Positions 17,982 through 27,321 are shown, numbered from the stretch's first letter. The stretch: 51,209 nucleotides of DNA from a virus (IMGVR_UViG_3300027743_000035:1-51209), one strand, 5' to 3'. Made by a program: numbers and translations. Notes: generated by a model from the letters alone, not told the origin.

Positions 17982-19025
17982 CTAGCGCCTTTTTGCCTTC
18001 AACTCCGATAGCGTTAATGGGCGTCCATTCCCGTCAACCAAATCTTTTAAAGTAATTTTACCGGCTCGCCACAGATCAGCGCGACCTTTACCTAACATTT
18101 CATCCTGATATGATTGGGGTTTTCTTTTAAGAAAGCCATCAAAGGTTAAGTCGGCTGAAACTGGCCCTTCATCGCTAGCACGAGTTGTCATTTTAAATTC
18201 AGGTATATTCAGGCCCATTTCCTTAAATGTTTTAGTAATAGGCACTTCAACAGACCGGCAATTAAAGTGACGCGGCACTCCATTATTATAAGGCTTTTTC
18301 TTCTTGCCTATTGGTTTAAAATCCATATCCCATTGACACTCTGAATAAGCAATACAAACTAAACTTGTATGACTATCTAGAGTTGACACTTGCTGAATAC
18401 CTGTTATAACATCTGTATTAGCTTTAAAGGTTTCTCGCCTTGCGTCATTAGCAACATTTTGAACTGACGTTTGAACCAATGTGGCAGCGTTCTTACGAGC
18501 GCCATCCATTATACCTATTTCGCCGCCTTTGCCCACAATTCTATTAATAATCTGTTGGTTTGTTTCGCCAGACTGTAAACCCATCCTGACTTGCTGGCTG
18601 AATTTAAATTGTAAATCCTCACTTTGCCCGCGCCACCAATCGGCAGTAGGAGCGCCAAACAGCATAACGTCAGAATTAAGAGATTTAAAATAATGATCTG
18701 TGGGCAGATATAATGCGTCAATTCCTAACGCTACGCCAATACCATACCGCATATCATTGGCAACATACTTGGCTAGTTGCTCATACTCAAATGATTTAAA
18801 TATCTCTCTATACTTGCGGTCAATCACCTTGCCGGTTTGTTGCAAGAAAGTTTCAACCCTGCGCCGCTGGCGTTCTGTCACAGCTTCAGCCGCTAACAGG
18901 CTAACCAATTCCTTTTCTAATTCAACTAGAAACTCATAGGTTTGGTGGCGTTGACCAGCCGCGTAGCGAAACACTAGTAAGGCGTTCTCTAATACTTCAT
19001 CAAATATATCTACATATACTGGCAT
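17982..19025 (-). CDS. Minor head protein (SPP1 gp7 / Mu gpF-like)
   Basis: A 347-residue protein with the conserved C-terminal block ending in PRHFNCRSVEVP (HFNCR motif) preceded by a conserved CIAYSECQWD segment, typical of the SPP1 gp7/Mu F-like head morphogenesis family. Members associate with the portal and enter the prohead in few copies. The start overlaps the preceding small gene. The N-terminal 100 residues are helical. Confidence 0.85.
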   Translation of the reverse strand: MPVYVDIFDEVLENALLVFRYAAGQRHQTYEFLVELEKELVSLLAAEAVTERQRRRVETFLQQTGKVIDRKYREIFKSFEYEQLAKYVANDMRYGIGVALGIDALYLPTDHYFKSLNSDVMLFGAPTADWWRGQSEDLQFKFSQQVRMGLQSGETNQQIINRIVGKGGEIGIMDGARKNAATLVQTSVQNVANDARRETFKANTDVITGIQQVSTLDSHTSLVCIAYSECQWDMDFKPIGKKKKPYNNGVPRHFNCRSVEVPITKTFKEMGLNIPEFKMTTRASDEGPVSADLTFDGFLKRKPQSYQDEMLGKGRADLWRAGKITLKDLVDGNGRPLTLSELKAKRR

Positions 19026-19348
19026 TAAGCTTCCGATTTATCTATAATTGCCACCCTAAAACTTTCATCATCTTCAAGGGCATTTGCTGTAGTAATGTGA
19101 CAAGTGCAAACATAAGCTCTGCCAACTTCCCCGCCACTTACTTCAATAAATGCTCTAGTATCTGTATAACCTTGATTGTGAATAGTTAAACCATCCTCAA
19201 CTGTCCAAAGTATAGCGTCTATAACATCAGCATCTATAAGCCAAAACTTCCACTCAATTGCATAATCTTTTCTGGCTTCAGGGTCTTTTTCAATATAATA
19301 CCCTTGTTCGTCTTTAACGAAACCTTCAGGCGGTGGAGCAGTTGCCAT
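19025..19348 (-). CDS. Fibre-adaptor-like small structural protein
   Basis: A 107-residue protein with an acidic start (VKDEQGYYIEKDPEARKDY) followed by IEWKFWLIDADVID and a beta-rich end. Proteins of this shape recur beside fibre genes in phages and are sometimes annotated as fibre adaptors. It sits 3 nt after the repeat fibre gene and overlaps the minor head gene start, so it may anchor that fibre to the virion. The name is tentative. Confidence 0.5.
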   Translation of the reverse strand: MATAPPPEGFVKDEQGYYIEKDPEARKDYAIEWKFWLIDADVIDAILWTVEDGLTIHNQGYTDTRAFIEVSGGEVGRAYVCTCHITTANALEDDESFRVAIIDKSEA

Positions 19349-19351
19349 AAA

Positions 19352-22300
19352 TCACCTAACAGTTATGGTTCGATTTTCAAACGGAATAATAAGCACTCTG
19401 TTTTCTTCAACAGGAATGATTAGCGGTTCTGGCTCAACTGTCAATACCCTATTTTCAAACGGAATAATCAATGCTCGTTCTGGCGGGGTATTTAATAAAC
19501 CACCACTTTCAGCAAAACTAATCTCTGGCGCATAAGTAGAAACGCCTAGCGTAATTAACTGATCAACATAACCCAAACCAGCTAAAGTTATTGCTGGCAG
19601 ATTTGCAGTAATATTTGTAGTAACAAGATCAAATGCGCCACTACCAAGTCCAACAATAGTAATTTCTGGCGGGAATGTTGACAGATTAAGCGTAGCTAGA
19701 CTATTCTTTTGGCCTAGGGTGGCTAATTCTATCGCCGCTGGCGTGGTTTCTAGCGCCTCTGAAGCTAGATCGTGCTGCTGGCCTAGCGCGGCACTGGCGA
19801 GCGCCGGGGCCGCTGTCTGAAGCCCTAGAGAAGCGATGTTATGAGTTTGGCCGATAGAGACAAGTGAAATAGCCGGAACGCCGCTAACAACAGGTAAAGT
19901 AGAAGCGCCAGATGTTGCTGATAATGATGATAGACTAATAGCCGGTATATCAGTTGCTATACCTAGTGAAATAAAGTCAGCCCTACTAAGTAAGGTTGGT
20001 TGACTAATAACAGGTATAGGTGTTGTTATATTTGTAGTGCTAAAATTAGCTGTGCTAGTAATAGCAGCAATAGTTACTACAGAAGCCGATGTAGCTAAAT
20101 TAGCAGAAGTTAACTTATGAGTTTGACCAAGGCTAGGTAGCGAAATAACAGGTGGATTAGTTGCAACAATTAACGGGTCAAGTCCAACAGTTGACCCCAT
20201 GCCAGTTTTAGAAATAACGGCAGCGGCAGTTTCAACAGGAATTGTAGTAATATTATGAGTTTGAGCAATAGCCGGTGCGCTTAAGAAAGGCGCAGTAGTA
20301 GCTACAGCCAAAGCAGTTAATACACCAAATACCACCATTGCAGCTTGAGCAATAGCCGGAATTGGAGTATTAAGATTAGCCGCGCTTATATTGTGTTTTT
20401 GTCCAATAGCCGCCGATGTAATAGCCGGTGGAGTAGTGGTAACTGAATTTGCAGTTAAATTAGCTATTGATACAATTGATGCAGTTGATATAGCAGGTGC
20501 CGATGTTCCCACATTGATTGTAGCAATATTATGCTTTTGGCCGAGTGTGGGCAACGATACAGCCGGGGCCGATGTTACAATATTTATTGAGCTTAATAAT
20601 GCTTTACTAGTGAAAACCGACAGGCTAATTGCCGGTGCCGATGTTACTATATTTGTTGAAGCTAAGTTAGTTGCCAACAAAGCTAGAGCAGATTGTGAAA
20701 TGACGGGAACAGGAGTTGCTATATTTATTGTATTTAGAGCAACAGTTTTGTTAAATACAGCTTGTGATATAACAGGGATAGGAGTTGTTATATCAAATGT
20801 AGCCAGATTATGTTTTTGTCCAACAGTTACCGCATTTATTAACGGAGCCGAAGTAGTGATATTTATATTAGAAAGGCTATGTTTTTGGCTTATTGTTGGC
20901 GCTGTAATTGCTGGCGCTGAAGTAGCTAGATTTGTTGAAGCTAATACATGGCTTTGACCAACTGTAACAATACTAACGGCTGGCGCAGTAGTGGCAAGAT
21001 TTAAATTAAGTAAGGCGTGTGTCTGGCCGAGCGCCGCCGCACTGATCGCCGGGGCAGGAGTAGTTATATTAAGAGCAGTAAAATTATATGCTACAATTTG
21101 ACCAGCAGCAGCCAGAGTAATTTCAGGAACATATGCAACAGTAACTTGCTTTAAAACTCTAAAATAATCTACTTCAGCAAAACTACTAGAATTACCACCT
21201 AATGAAATGCTATCTGTTGCGTTACTATCTCTAGTATGAATAGCATCATAAATTTTAAAACCATCATTAGGGGTTTCACTAGTGCTTGTTATAGTATATA
21301 ATACTTGATCGCCAAGTCTAATAGTAATATTGGCTGTGCCGGGAGCCGCAACCTTACGCGCTTTAAATTGAACTTTAACACTTTCGCCAGCTACACCGCC
21401 TGAATTTTGTGAAATACCACCATTAGCAACACTACAAGTAAATCCGTAAACACCAGCAGTTATATAAGGTGCAGTAGCGCCACCAGTGCGAACACTAGTT
21501 GGCGTCCAACCTACAGGAGCCGCGCCAGCGCCATCTAACGGCGCATCCATTTCAGGATTAGTGTGAGTTTCTTGCCAAACTTGAAATGAGCTAGAAACAT
21601 CTTGGGTAACTAAACCATGTGCTGTAGTAATAGCCGCTTGACTAATTGAAGGCGCACTAGTTGTTATATTAGTAGAAGTTAAAGCATCAGCGGGTGGGTC
21701 GTCATTCCAAACTACAATATTATAGGCAACCCAATCTTCAGTTGCACGAGTAAATACGCCGGGATTTTCAGCAGCAGCGTTTGCAAAACCATTTATTGTT
21801 TTATCAGCACTACCAATAGTGCAACCATTAGCAGCATTGCTAATAGTGCTAACTTGATGATTAGCATAACCGCTTGGCGCAGCAGTTGATGAAGTTATAG
21901 TATCGCCAGCAAAAAAGACATTAAAAAGAGCATCTACAGCGGCACCAGTAGCATTACTTATACTCGGTGGGTCAGGATTAGTTGAAGAACCTTTTGCCGG
22001 TGTAGGATAAGCTAAATTTATTACTTTACCAGTGCTAGGTCGTATTCTAAGAGCTTGAACAACAATAGCTTCAGAAACACTTAAATTTATTGTTAAAGCC
22101 GGAATAGTATTAGCAGTTGTGACAATAAATCTAGCAAAAGCAGCTTTACAAGCATTTGTATTATCTGCTACTTGACTTGGTATAAGCCAACCGTCAGCCG
22201 CCGATGTTCCACCTAAACTTAAAGTTGGGTTGCCATCAGTAGCAATATATATTATAATTACATCGTTAGGTAATGCGCCGCTTGCCAGCGTAGCCAAACT

Positions 22301-22369
22301 AGGGGTATAAGCGGTCGTCCCGGCATTACCAGCTATGGCAGTCCATAAATTTCTAGTTGGCGCAACCAC
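19352..22369 (-). CDS. Large repeat-built virion fibre protein
   Basis: A 1005-residue protein, GTG start preceded by AAAGG. Domain order: an N-terminal beta-sandwich region (1-230), one copy of a 23-residue repeat (232-254), an inserted jelly-roll-like domain (about 255-408, with ESVKVQFKARKV and EVDYFRVLKQV), about 24 tandem 23-residue repeats (about 409-955), and a C-terminal segment with the motif IIPFENR repeated. The repeat consensus is roughly TNIxTxAPxISxxxIGQKHxLxT. Its location among head genes, next to an adaptor-like gene, suggests a head fibre, though a tail fibre is possible. Receptor or surface binding is inferred. Confidence 0.75.
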   Translation of the reverse strand: MVAPTRNLWTAIAGNAGTTAYTPSLATLASGALPNDVIIIYIATDGNPTLSLGGTSAADGWLIPSQVADNTNACKAAFARFIVTTANTIPALTINLSVSEAIVVQALRIRPSTGKVINLAYPTPAKGSSTNPDPPSISNATGAAVDALFNVFFAGDTITSSTAAPSGYANHQVSTISNAANGCTIGSADKTINGFANAAAENPGVFTRATEDWVAYNIVVWNDDPPADALTSTNITTSAPSISQAAITTAHGLVTQDVSSSFQVWQETHTNPEMDAPLDGAGAAPVGWTPTSVRTGGATAPYITAGVYGFTCSVANGGISQNSGGVAGESVKVQFKARKVAAPGTANITIRLGDQVLYTITSTSETPNDGFKIYDAIHTRDSNATDSISLGGNSSSFAEVDYFRVLKQVTVAYVPEITLAAAGQIVAYNFTALNITTPAPAISAAALGQTHALLNLNLATTAPAVSIVTVGQSHVLASTNLATSAPAITAPTISQKHSLSNINITTSAPLINAVTVGQKHNLATFDITTPIPVISQAVFNKTVALNTINIATPVPVISQSALALLATNLASTNIVTSAPAISLSVFTSKALLSSINIVTSAPAVSLPTLGQKHNIATINVGTSAPAISTASIVSIANLTANSVTTTPPAITSAAIGQKHNISAANLNTPIPAIAQAAMVVFGVLTALAVATTAPFLSAPAIAQTHNITTIPVETAAAVISKTGMGSTVGLDPLIVATNPPVISLPSLGQTHKLTSANLATSASVVTIAAITSTANFSTTNITTPIPVISQPTLLSRADFISLGIATDIPAISLSSLSATSGASTLPVVSGVPAISLVSIGQTHNIASLGLQTAAPALASAALGQQHDLASEALETTPAAIELATLGQKNSLATLNLSTFPPEITIVGLGSGAFDLVTTNITANLPAITLAGLGYVDQLITLGVSTYAPEISFAESGGLLNTPPERALIIPFENRVLTVEPEPLIIPVEENRVLIIPFENRTITVR
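19504..21142 (-). repeat. Array of about 24 coding 69-bp repeats (23 residues)
   Basis: The translated repeats align with almost constant 23-residue spacing; two copies are 24. Core positions are P (8), I/V (10), S/T (11) and often GQ-K/T-H (16-19). DNA copies are divergent, so the repeat is old or under selection for protein shape rather than recently expanded. A beta-solenoid or rod-like fold is likely but unproven. Confidence 0.85.
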
Positions 22370-22384
22370 CGATTAGCCTTTATA

Positions 22385-22418
22385 ATAAAAAAGGGCGAGC
22401 CAAACAGCCCGCCCTTTT
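22385..22418 (-). terminator. Intrinsic terminator upstream of the repeat fibre gene
   Basis: A stem-loop AAGGGCGAGC/GCCCGCCCTT with one mismatch and a 6-nt loop, followed on the minus strand by six or more T then ATT. It ends the transcript of the preceding small head gene and would lower expression of the fibre gene. Confidence 0.82.
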
Positions 22419-22434
22419 AAACAGCGGGCGATTA

Positions 22435-22821
22435 TTAGCCAGCTAGATTTGGCAGACGAACAGTTTGTGCCGTTAGCGTAAAGATGTTACCGCTAGTAAC
22501 GCCCTGTGAGGCGCTAAGAGCTTGTGCAACCTCTAGCCGTGACGCGGTGCTATTCACTACGCTATTGTGGCTAGCCGTGCCTGTAGCCGTTACAGAGCCA
22601 TCGGTAACAGCCGCGCTAACAACTTGGCGTCCACTTGGCGAACCAGCAGCAATAGCAGCCGGATATACGTTACCAGCGCCAAAAACTTTGTTACCAAGCG
22701 CCACAGTTGATGTAGCTGCTGTGTAAGTAGCCGGTTCGGAGCTATTAATATAAACCCCGGTTGCGCCAGCTTTCAAGGCCGCTAGGCCGTTGTCAAGTGT
22801 ATTATTGTCAAGATACGGCAT
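22435..22821 (-). CDS. Small head-associated protein, decoration-like
   Basis: A 128-residue protein starting MPYLDNNTLDNGLAALKAGA. The N-terminal block, the TSTVALGNKVFGAG motif and the C-terminal SQGVTSGNIFTLTAQTV match a family of small proteins found beside portal and capsid genes in many phages. It has a strong ribosome binding site (AAAGGGAAG) and its own terminator, consistent with high-copy expression. A decoration or fibre-base role is inferred. Confidence 0.6.
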   Translation of the reverse strand: MPYLDNNTLDNGLAALKAGATGVYINSSEPATYTAATSTVALGNKVFGAGNVYPAAIAAGSPSGRQVVSAAVTDGSVTATGTASHNSVVNSTASRLEVAQALSASQGVTSGNIFTLTAQTVRLPNLAG

Positions 22822-22846
22822 TACACTTCCCTTTCTAGCCTAAAGC

Positions 22847-23293
22847 CTATTCAGCTTGGTTTTCACAATATTCAACAGCTTCTTCTTCGGTTGCCCGCGT
22901 TCCGACTTCTTCCCATTTATAATCATAAGCTACACGATTATCGCCATGCTCGCCAGCTTCAGCAGCTTCACGCACATGACTAGGAACAAAGTGTGGGTTA
23001 GGTTCCCCGTCAATTTCTTCATCTTCAGAGTTAATCGGAGTTTTCTTATAGATATAGAAAACCCGCTTACCTTCAACAGTATTACCGCCCCAATCAAGGT
23101 AAGTAAATTCTTTACCAATTGCAATTACTTTACCGTCAGCATCGCGCAGACCCGGCCTATAATGTGGAGCCGTATTTTCATCATCTAGCAATTCTTCAGT
23201 TGCCATATCAGTAATACGGGGTGGGCCGGGTTCAATGCGATAGTTGCCCACATCAATAATGGCGGTATTTTCTTCATGCCGAATTACAGTCAT
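22847..23293 (-). CDS. Hypothetical acidic protein downstream of portal
   Basis: A 148-residue acidic protein directly after the portal gene (1-nt gap). It contains FTYLDWGGNTVEGKRVFYIY and a Glu-rich C-terminus. No family was recognised. The position suggests a head-morphogenesis accessory protein. Confidence 0.65.
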   Translation of the reverse strand: MTVIRHEENTAIIDVGNYRIEPGPPRITDMATEELLDDENTAPHYRPGLRDADGKVIAIGKEFTYLDWGGNTVEGKRVFYIYKKTPINSEDEEIDGEPNPHFVPSHVREAAEAGEHGDNRVAYDYKWEEVGTRATEEEAVEYCENQAE

Positions 23294-24811
23294 TTACTTA
23301 TCCTTTTCCTCTATTGGTTTTTCGGTTCCTTTGTCTTTAGGTTCGGGTATAGGTTTATCCTCACCTATTGGCGCTGCAACTGGCGGTGGCATTGCCGGGG
23401 CCGCGTCAATCCTTGCTTGTTCATCTTCAAAGCTAATTTCAGCATCAATTAGATCGCCACGCTTCATTAGATCAAAGAAGCTTTCAGACGACAATTGAGC
23501 CGCTTGAACAGCCGCAAGTAGTGAAGTAAGAGCCTGTGGAGACATTGGAAATGGCATGAAGTCACGATTAATGTCAAATTTAATATTATCTTCTGTAACA
23601 GGAACACCAGCCCATTCAGCGAATACCTTTAGGGCTTTAGTTAATCCTTCAGAAACGGCAACAGCAATTGCTGCTAAAATAGAGTTTTCGCCAGCATGGC
23701 GCATAGCAACAGTTTCAGCCGCTTCAACACCTGTTTTCTCTGGCGTCAGCATTTTAGCGCCGATAGCCGCCATTTGAGCTTCTTTTTTATCTAAATTGTC
23801 TGTTAGAGCTTTAAGCCCCTGCCCATTAAATTCTAAATAGCCAACTTCAGCACCAGCGGGAAGCATCCAAGCTGTCATTGACCCAATATATAATTTAGGC
23901 CAAATAGGCGAGCCATCAGCCGCGAAGCTCTGTGGAGTTGCGCCAGCAATCCAAGGTGTAGGAAGGCCGGTCATGTGGCAACCATGTTCAAAGTCAGCAC
24001 TAACTTGAAAGTGCTTTATATTTAAATCTACCAAGTCAATCAAAACCGGCTCTGATAATTCAGGTTCGCCACCGTCAGGGCCAATGAAATAAAATGGTAT
24101 ATACTGCATCGGCTGGCCGTTCATAGTTGGGTAAATATCCCAACCAATTTGGCTCTCGTTTTCTTCTATAAAGCGCCGCACTCTATAGTGACCATTAATT
24201 AAATCTAACACACGAATAACGGCAAACTTTTTATCTTTAAATTCAGTTTCAACTTCAGTGTGTTGTTCCCAAAGCCGCACTTGTGTTAGAGTATAATGGT
24301 TATTAATAAATTCATAGCGCCAGTTAATTATTTGTTCCGCTTTATACATAACCATTGACGGACGCAAACCCATGACTTCAGCCTGTGCCATTGTAATAGC
24401 TGTGCCATCGGGATTTGTAATATTACCATTTGGATAATCAACTAAAACGCCAACCCGACTAACCATTATATCTTCTAATGCAACATCTTGAGCGAAGTTG
24501 TCAAAACTAACGCCAGACATAGTTACATCGTCAAGTAGTTTTTGTAATTTATCTGGATATGTTTTAGCTGGCGGCTTACGAAACATCATGCCGATGAAAG
24601 CGGCCATTGTGCGCCAAGTTGCATTAAAAAATGGCGTTCTCTCTTGACGCTTCTTATATTCAGGGTCAGTTTCTTCAGCCAGTTTAGCTAAATAAAGAGT
24701 AGTGCCAAAGTAAATATTATCTTGACCAGCTACAACATCACGACACCGACGCCATTTTTGCGAGAAAAGATCGTAGTCTGAGTGCCGGGTTTTGACGCCA
24801 TTTGCTGCCAT
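23294..24811 (-). CDS. Portal protein (DUF4055 type)
   Basis: A 505-residue protein following terminase with a TAATG stop/start overlap. The blocks WRRCRDVVAGQD, RTPFFNATWRTMAAFIGMMF and the QPMQYIPFYFIGPDG region fit the DUF4055 portal family. Portal rings form the DNA entry vertex and bind terminase. The C-terminus is a disordered Pro/Lys/Glu tail (KPIPEPKDKGTEKPIEEKDK). Confidence 0.88.
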   Translation of the reverse strand: MAANGVKTRHSDYDLFSQKWRRCRDVVAGQDNIYFGTTLYLAKLAEETDPEYKKRQERTPFFNATWRTMAAFIGMMFRKPPAKTYPDKLQKLLDDVTMSGVSFDNFAQDVALEDIMVSRVGVLVDYPNGNITNPDGTAITMAQAEVMGLRPSMVMYKAEQIINWRYEFINNHYTLTQVRLWEQHTEVETEFKDKKFAVIRVLDLINGHYRVRRFIEENESQIGWDIYPTMNGQPMQYIPFYFIGPDGGEPELSEPVLIDLVDLNIKHFQVSADFEHGCHMTGLPTPWIAGATPQSFAADGSPIWPKLYIGSMTAWMLPAGAEVGYLEFNGQGLKALTDNLDKKEAQMAAIGAKMLTPEKTGVEAAETVAMRHAGENSILAAIAVAVSEGLTKALKVFAEWAGVPVTEDNIKFDINRDFMPFPMSPQALTSLLAAVQAAQLSSESFFDLMKRGDLIDAEISFEDEQARIDAAPAMPPPVAAPIGEDKPIPEPKDKGTEKPIEEKDK

Positions 24812-26106
24812 TATACACCGCCCACCTTAGACTTTATAACTCGGCCATTTACAACCGGGTAACGGTGATTGATAAAATAGCCGCCCGCATCGTTAGGATG
24901 GTCAAAGCCGCTAGTTTTATCTGGCTCGCCGTTCTTGTCATATGCTTGCTTTTCTAGCGCCTCTGCGAACATAGGGCAAGCGGTATCGTTGACATAAAGC
25001 TTACCTCTACTGCTACCCTCTAACATCATATTCATACTTAATATCCTGTCTTTAACTCTTGGGTTAGACAGGTTATTTAGAACAATGAAATTGGCTTGTT
25101 GCAATAAAGCAATATCTGAAACACTAGCCATATTACTATGTCGGCCAGAGCCAGTAGCATCAGGATATATAAAAATTGGGTGGCTAGGAAAGCGAGCTTT
25201 AATAGCATTAATCATGGCTGGCGTATCAAGCAAACCTGTTAGCTCTGCGCCAGCGTGAGGATTGTTGTCCCTTTGCATAAATACTATCGCGGCCATCTTT
25301 CCCACATTAAAGTCCATGCCGATGTGTAAAGCTTCGCCGGGTGAAGGTAACGCTGTTGAGCGGTTAGCATACCTATCATAATTAACGTAAATAGAGCCAG
25401 CAGTTAAGTTAACAAACTCGCCATCAATATACGCGGCAATTAGGTTACTTGGGTAATCCGCCAACAAGTCAGGAATATAATTTTCTGGCAAGTTGTGGGC
25501 ATTAGAGTAAGTGCTAGCTTTAATTAATTCATATTCATCATTAGGCGGGTTTTTCTTCCACCTATCATATGTAAACTTAAATCCTTCAGGTGTAGTGCCA
25601 ACTGCTACAGTGTTGTTGCCACCGCCTTTCTTTTTCTGTCGGTTGCGGCCTATGATCTTACGCCAGACCATTGCTGCATCGTCAGGCTTTAAAGTATCTA
25701 ATTCGTCAACCAAACTATCAGCGACTTCATAGCCAATAATACGTTGCGGTCTATCCATTGTTCTCATAATGATTTGACCAGCGCCGAATATCTTTATCAT
25801 TGGCGTTTGGCTTCTTACTGTTTTATAATCTTTTCCTTCTATCATTCCAAACATTTGTAGAGCATCTTCAAAACGCGGAAATGCAATTGTATTAATAAGA
25901 TCATAAGTAGGGGCGTAATAAGCAATGTTACATTCAGGATTTTCAAATTTTAATTTAAATCCCCTAGTTATCAATCCTTCCGTTTTGCCAGCACCAAACC
26001 CGGCAACCATAGCCGGGTAGCGTTTTAATGACGTAACCAACCTAAACTGTGGTTCGGTTAGTAGCCGGGTTTCAGCACCTATAAAGTTACTCTGGCTTTG
26101 GTTCAT
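24811..26106 (-). CDS. terL: Terminase large subunit
   Basis: A 431-residue packaging motor. The ATPase domain has Walker A GFGAGKT (36-42), Walker B LVDELD (132-137) and coupling motif VGTTPEG (169-175). The nuclease domain has candidate metal ligands in GMDFNVG (D265), IYPDATGSGR (D316) and DHPNDAG (D402, D406). It cuts and pumps DNA into the prohead. It overlaps the small subunit gene by 20 nt and the portal start by 1 nt. Confidence 0.95.
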   Translation of the reverse strand: MNQSQSNFIGAETRLLTEPQFRLVTSLKRYPAMVAGFGAGKTEGLITRGFKLKFENPECNIAYYAPTYDLINTIAFPRFEDALQMFGMIEGKDYKTVRSQTPMIKIFGAGQIIMRTMDRPQRIIGYEVADSLVDELDTLKPDDAAMVWRKIIGRNRQKKKGGGNNTVAVGTTPEGFKFTYDRWKKNPPNDEYELIKASTYSNAHNLPENYIPDLLADYPSNLIAAYIDGEFVNLTAGSIYVNYDRYANRSTALPSPGEALHIGMDFNVGKMAAIVFMQRDNNPHAGAELTGLLDTPAMINAIKARFPSHPIFIYPDATGSGRHSNMASVSDIALLQQANFIVLNNLSNPRVKDRILSMNMMLEGSSRGKLYVNDTACPMFAEALEKQAYDKNGEPDKTSGFDHPNDAGGYFINHRYPVVNGRVIKSKVGGV

Positions 26107-26557
26107 TTGGCGTAGCCACTACGCCGGGATGAATGGCAAAGTTGAACACTGGCAAGCGCCGTTTGCCACTACCATCATCGCTGCCAGCATCATCATCTAT
26201 CTCGTTCTGCATACGCGCATGAAGCTCTATAGCCTTTAGCCGCTCACGCACTGGAGTTTTCTCGTCATTATATAGAGCTTCCAATTTCGCCAGCTTTTGT
26301 AGTTTCGTTTCAGGCGGCTTTACTTCTTCGCCGCCATTAAGCCTAGCTTGCCTGATACGCTCTATAATGTCAAGATCATGTGACCATATTTGTGCCGCTT
26401 GATTAGACCGCATTATAGGGTCGCGTAAGTGTTTAAACACTACGCCAGTAACTTCAAACGGTGAATGGTCAGGATAGCGGGCCGATAATTCAACAAAGCG
26501 AGCAATTAGCTCGGCTTCATCTTCATCGTCAAAGATAGGAACCGGACTTTCCCACAT
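26087..26557 (-). CDS. terS: Terminase small subunit
   Basis: A 156-residue, charged and helical protein directly upstream of terL with a 20-nt overlap. A basic helical segment (EVKPPETKLQKLAKLEALYN) and an acidic stretch (DDDAGSDDGSG) precede a C-terminal tail, a layout typical of small terminases that recognise the packaging site. The assignment rests on gene order more than sequence. Confidence 0.7.
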   Translation of the reverse strand: MWESPVPIFDDEDEAELIARFVELSARYPDHSPFEVTGVVFKHLRDPIMRSNQAAQIWSHDLDIIERIRQARLNGGEEVKPPETKLQKLAKLEALYNDEKTPVRERLKAIELHARMQNEIDDDAGSDDGSGKRRLPVFNFAIHPGVVATPNEPKPE

Positions 26558-26612
26558 GACTAGTAATCCTATCTGGCATTAACCGGCAACGCAACAGAAA
26601 GGTTCATTAACA

Positions 26613-26645
26613 TAAAAATAGGGGCGACCGCTAGAGCCGCCCCTA
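26613..26645 (-). terminator. Intrinsic terminator between accessory region and terminase genes
   Basis: An 8-bp stem TAGGGGCG/CGCCCCTA with an 11-nt loop, followed on the minus strand by TTTTTATG. It separates the 26673 gene from terS, so the late operon needs its own promoter or readthrough. I did not find a clear promoter in the short gap. Confidence 0.85.
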
Positions 26646-26672
26646 CTCTCATTGCCCCCTACGGACGGTCAA

Positions 26673-27056
26673 TTAGGACTTGGGCGCTGCCGTTGGCGGA
26701 AGCTCCTGATCGGGCTTCTCAGGCGCGTCAGGAAGCTCGTTGCCCGCTTCCGGCTGTTCACCGGGCAAGGCGTTGTCAGCCGTTCCGCCGCCGCCTTCTG
26801 GAAGCTCCTGATCGGGGTAGAGCGTGTTACGAATTTCCTCAAGCTTTTCCTTTAGCTCGTCACGCGCTTGGCTTGGCAATTCATTGTCAGGAATTTCGTC
26901 AATAATGCCGCCAGTTGCGATAGCCAAAGTTGAAGTGCTTGCAACCAAAGCATTGTTGCCATCTTCGCCAGCATATACAGCCACTTCATCAATTGACTTG
27001 ACTAGTGCTTCAAGCGTTGCAGCAATCTTTTCATTCTTTCCATAGGCTTTACCCAT
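26673..27056 (-). CDS. Hypothetical protein with acidic, Pro/Glu/Asn-rich tail
   Basis: A 127-residue protein starting MGKAYGKNEKIAATLEAL with AAGGAT upstream. The frame is open 77 codons further, but that part crosses a terminator hairpin at 27221-27260, so the short form is chosen. The C-terminal 45 residues are low-complexity with four ELP-type repeats (NELP, QELP) and are much more GC-rich than the surrounding DNA. Function unknown. Confidence 0.65.
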   Translation of the reverse strand: MGKAYGKNEKIAATLEALVKSIDEVAVYAGEDGNNALVASTSTLAIATGGIIDEIPDNELPSQARDELKEKLEEIRNTLYPDQELPEGGGGTADNALPGEQPEAGNELPDAPEKPDQELPPTAAPKS

Positions 27057-27220
27057 TAGTATTATCCTTTTTAATTTATATAGGCCGTAGGTCAAGATAG
27101 GAGTTGGTGTATTAAAGATATTTAGTTTCTTTAATGTCCAACGTGCCAATGTTCGTATTAAAATATAAATACCAAATTTGACGCCCATCCTGTCCAAAGC
27201 TTGTAGCGGAGCTTTTGACA

Positions 27221-27260
27221 AAAGAAAAGCCCTGCCGCTCACATGGGCGACAGGGCTTCC
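27221..27260 (-). terminator. Intrinsic terminator after the DUF7303-like gene
   Basis: An 8-bp stem AAGCCCTG/CAGGGCTT with extra pairing in the loop, followed on the minus strand by TTTTCTTTT. It ends the transcript of the 27322 gene. Confidence 0.85.
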
Positions 27261-27286
27261 CTGACAGTGCGCGTATGCGCTCTGCA

Positions 27287-27317
27287 ATTAGCTAGCTGCC
27301 ATCGAAAGCTAGCTAAT
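27287..27317 (-). repeat. Perfect 10-bp inverted repeat at the 3' end of the DUF7303-like gene
   Basis: ATTAGCTAGC and GCTAGCTAAT are separated by 11 nt, directly after the stop codon at 27322 and before the terminator. In RNA this gives a strong stem-loop that could protect the transcript 3' end. The GCTAGC core is also self-complementary. Confidence 0.6.
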
Positions 27318-27321
27318 CTCT

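Noticed and set aside
20391-20957. Long plus-strand frame (188 codons) opposite the repeat fibre gene
   Set aside because: It is the antisense of the periodic 23-residue repeats, so its length reflects the repeat pattern; no ribosome binding site and the real gene is fully convincing.
27057-27287. Longer version of the 26673 gene (204 residues)
   Set aside because: The extra 77 codons read through the terminator hairpin at 27221-27260; the ATG at 27056 has the ribosome binding site.
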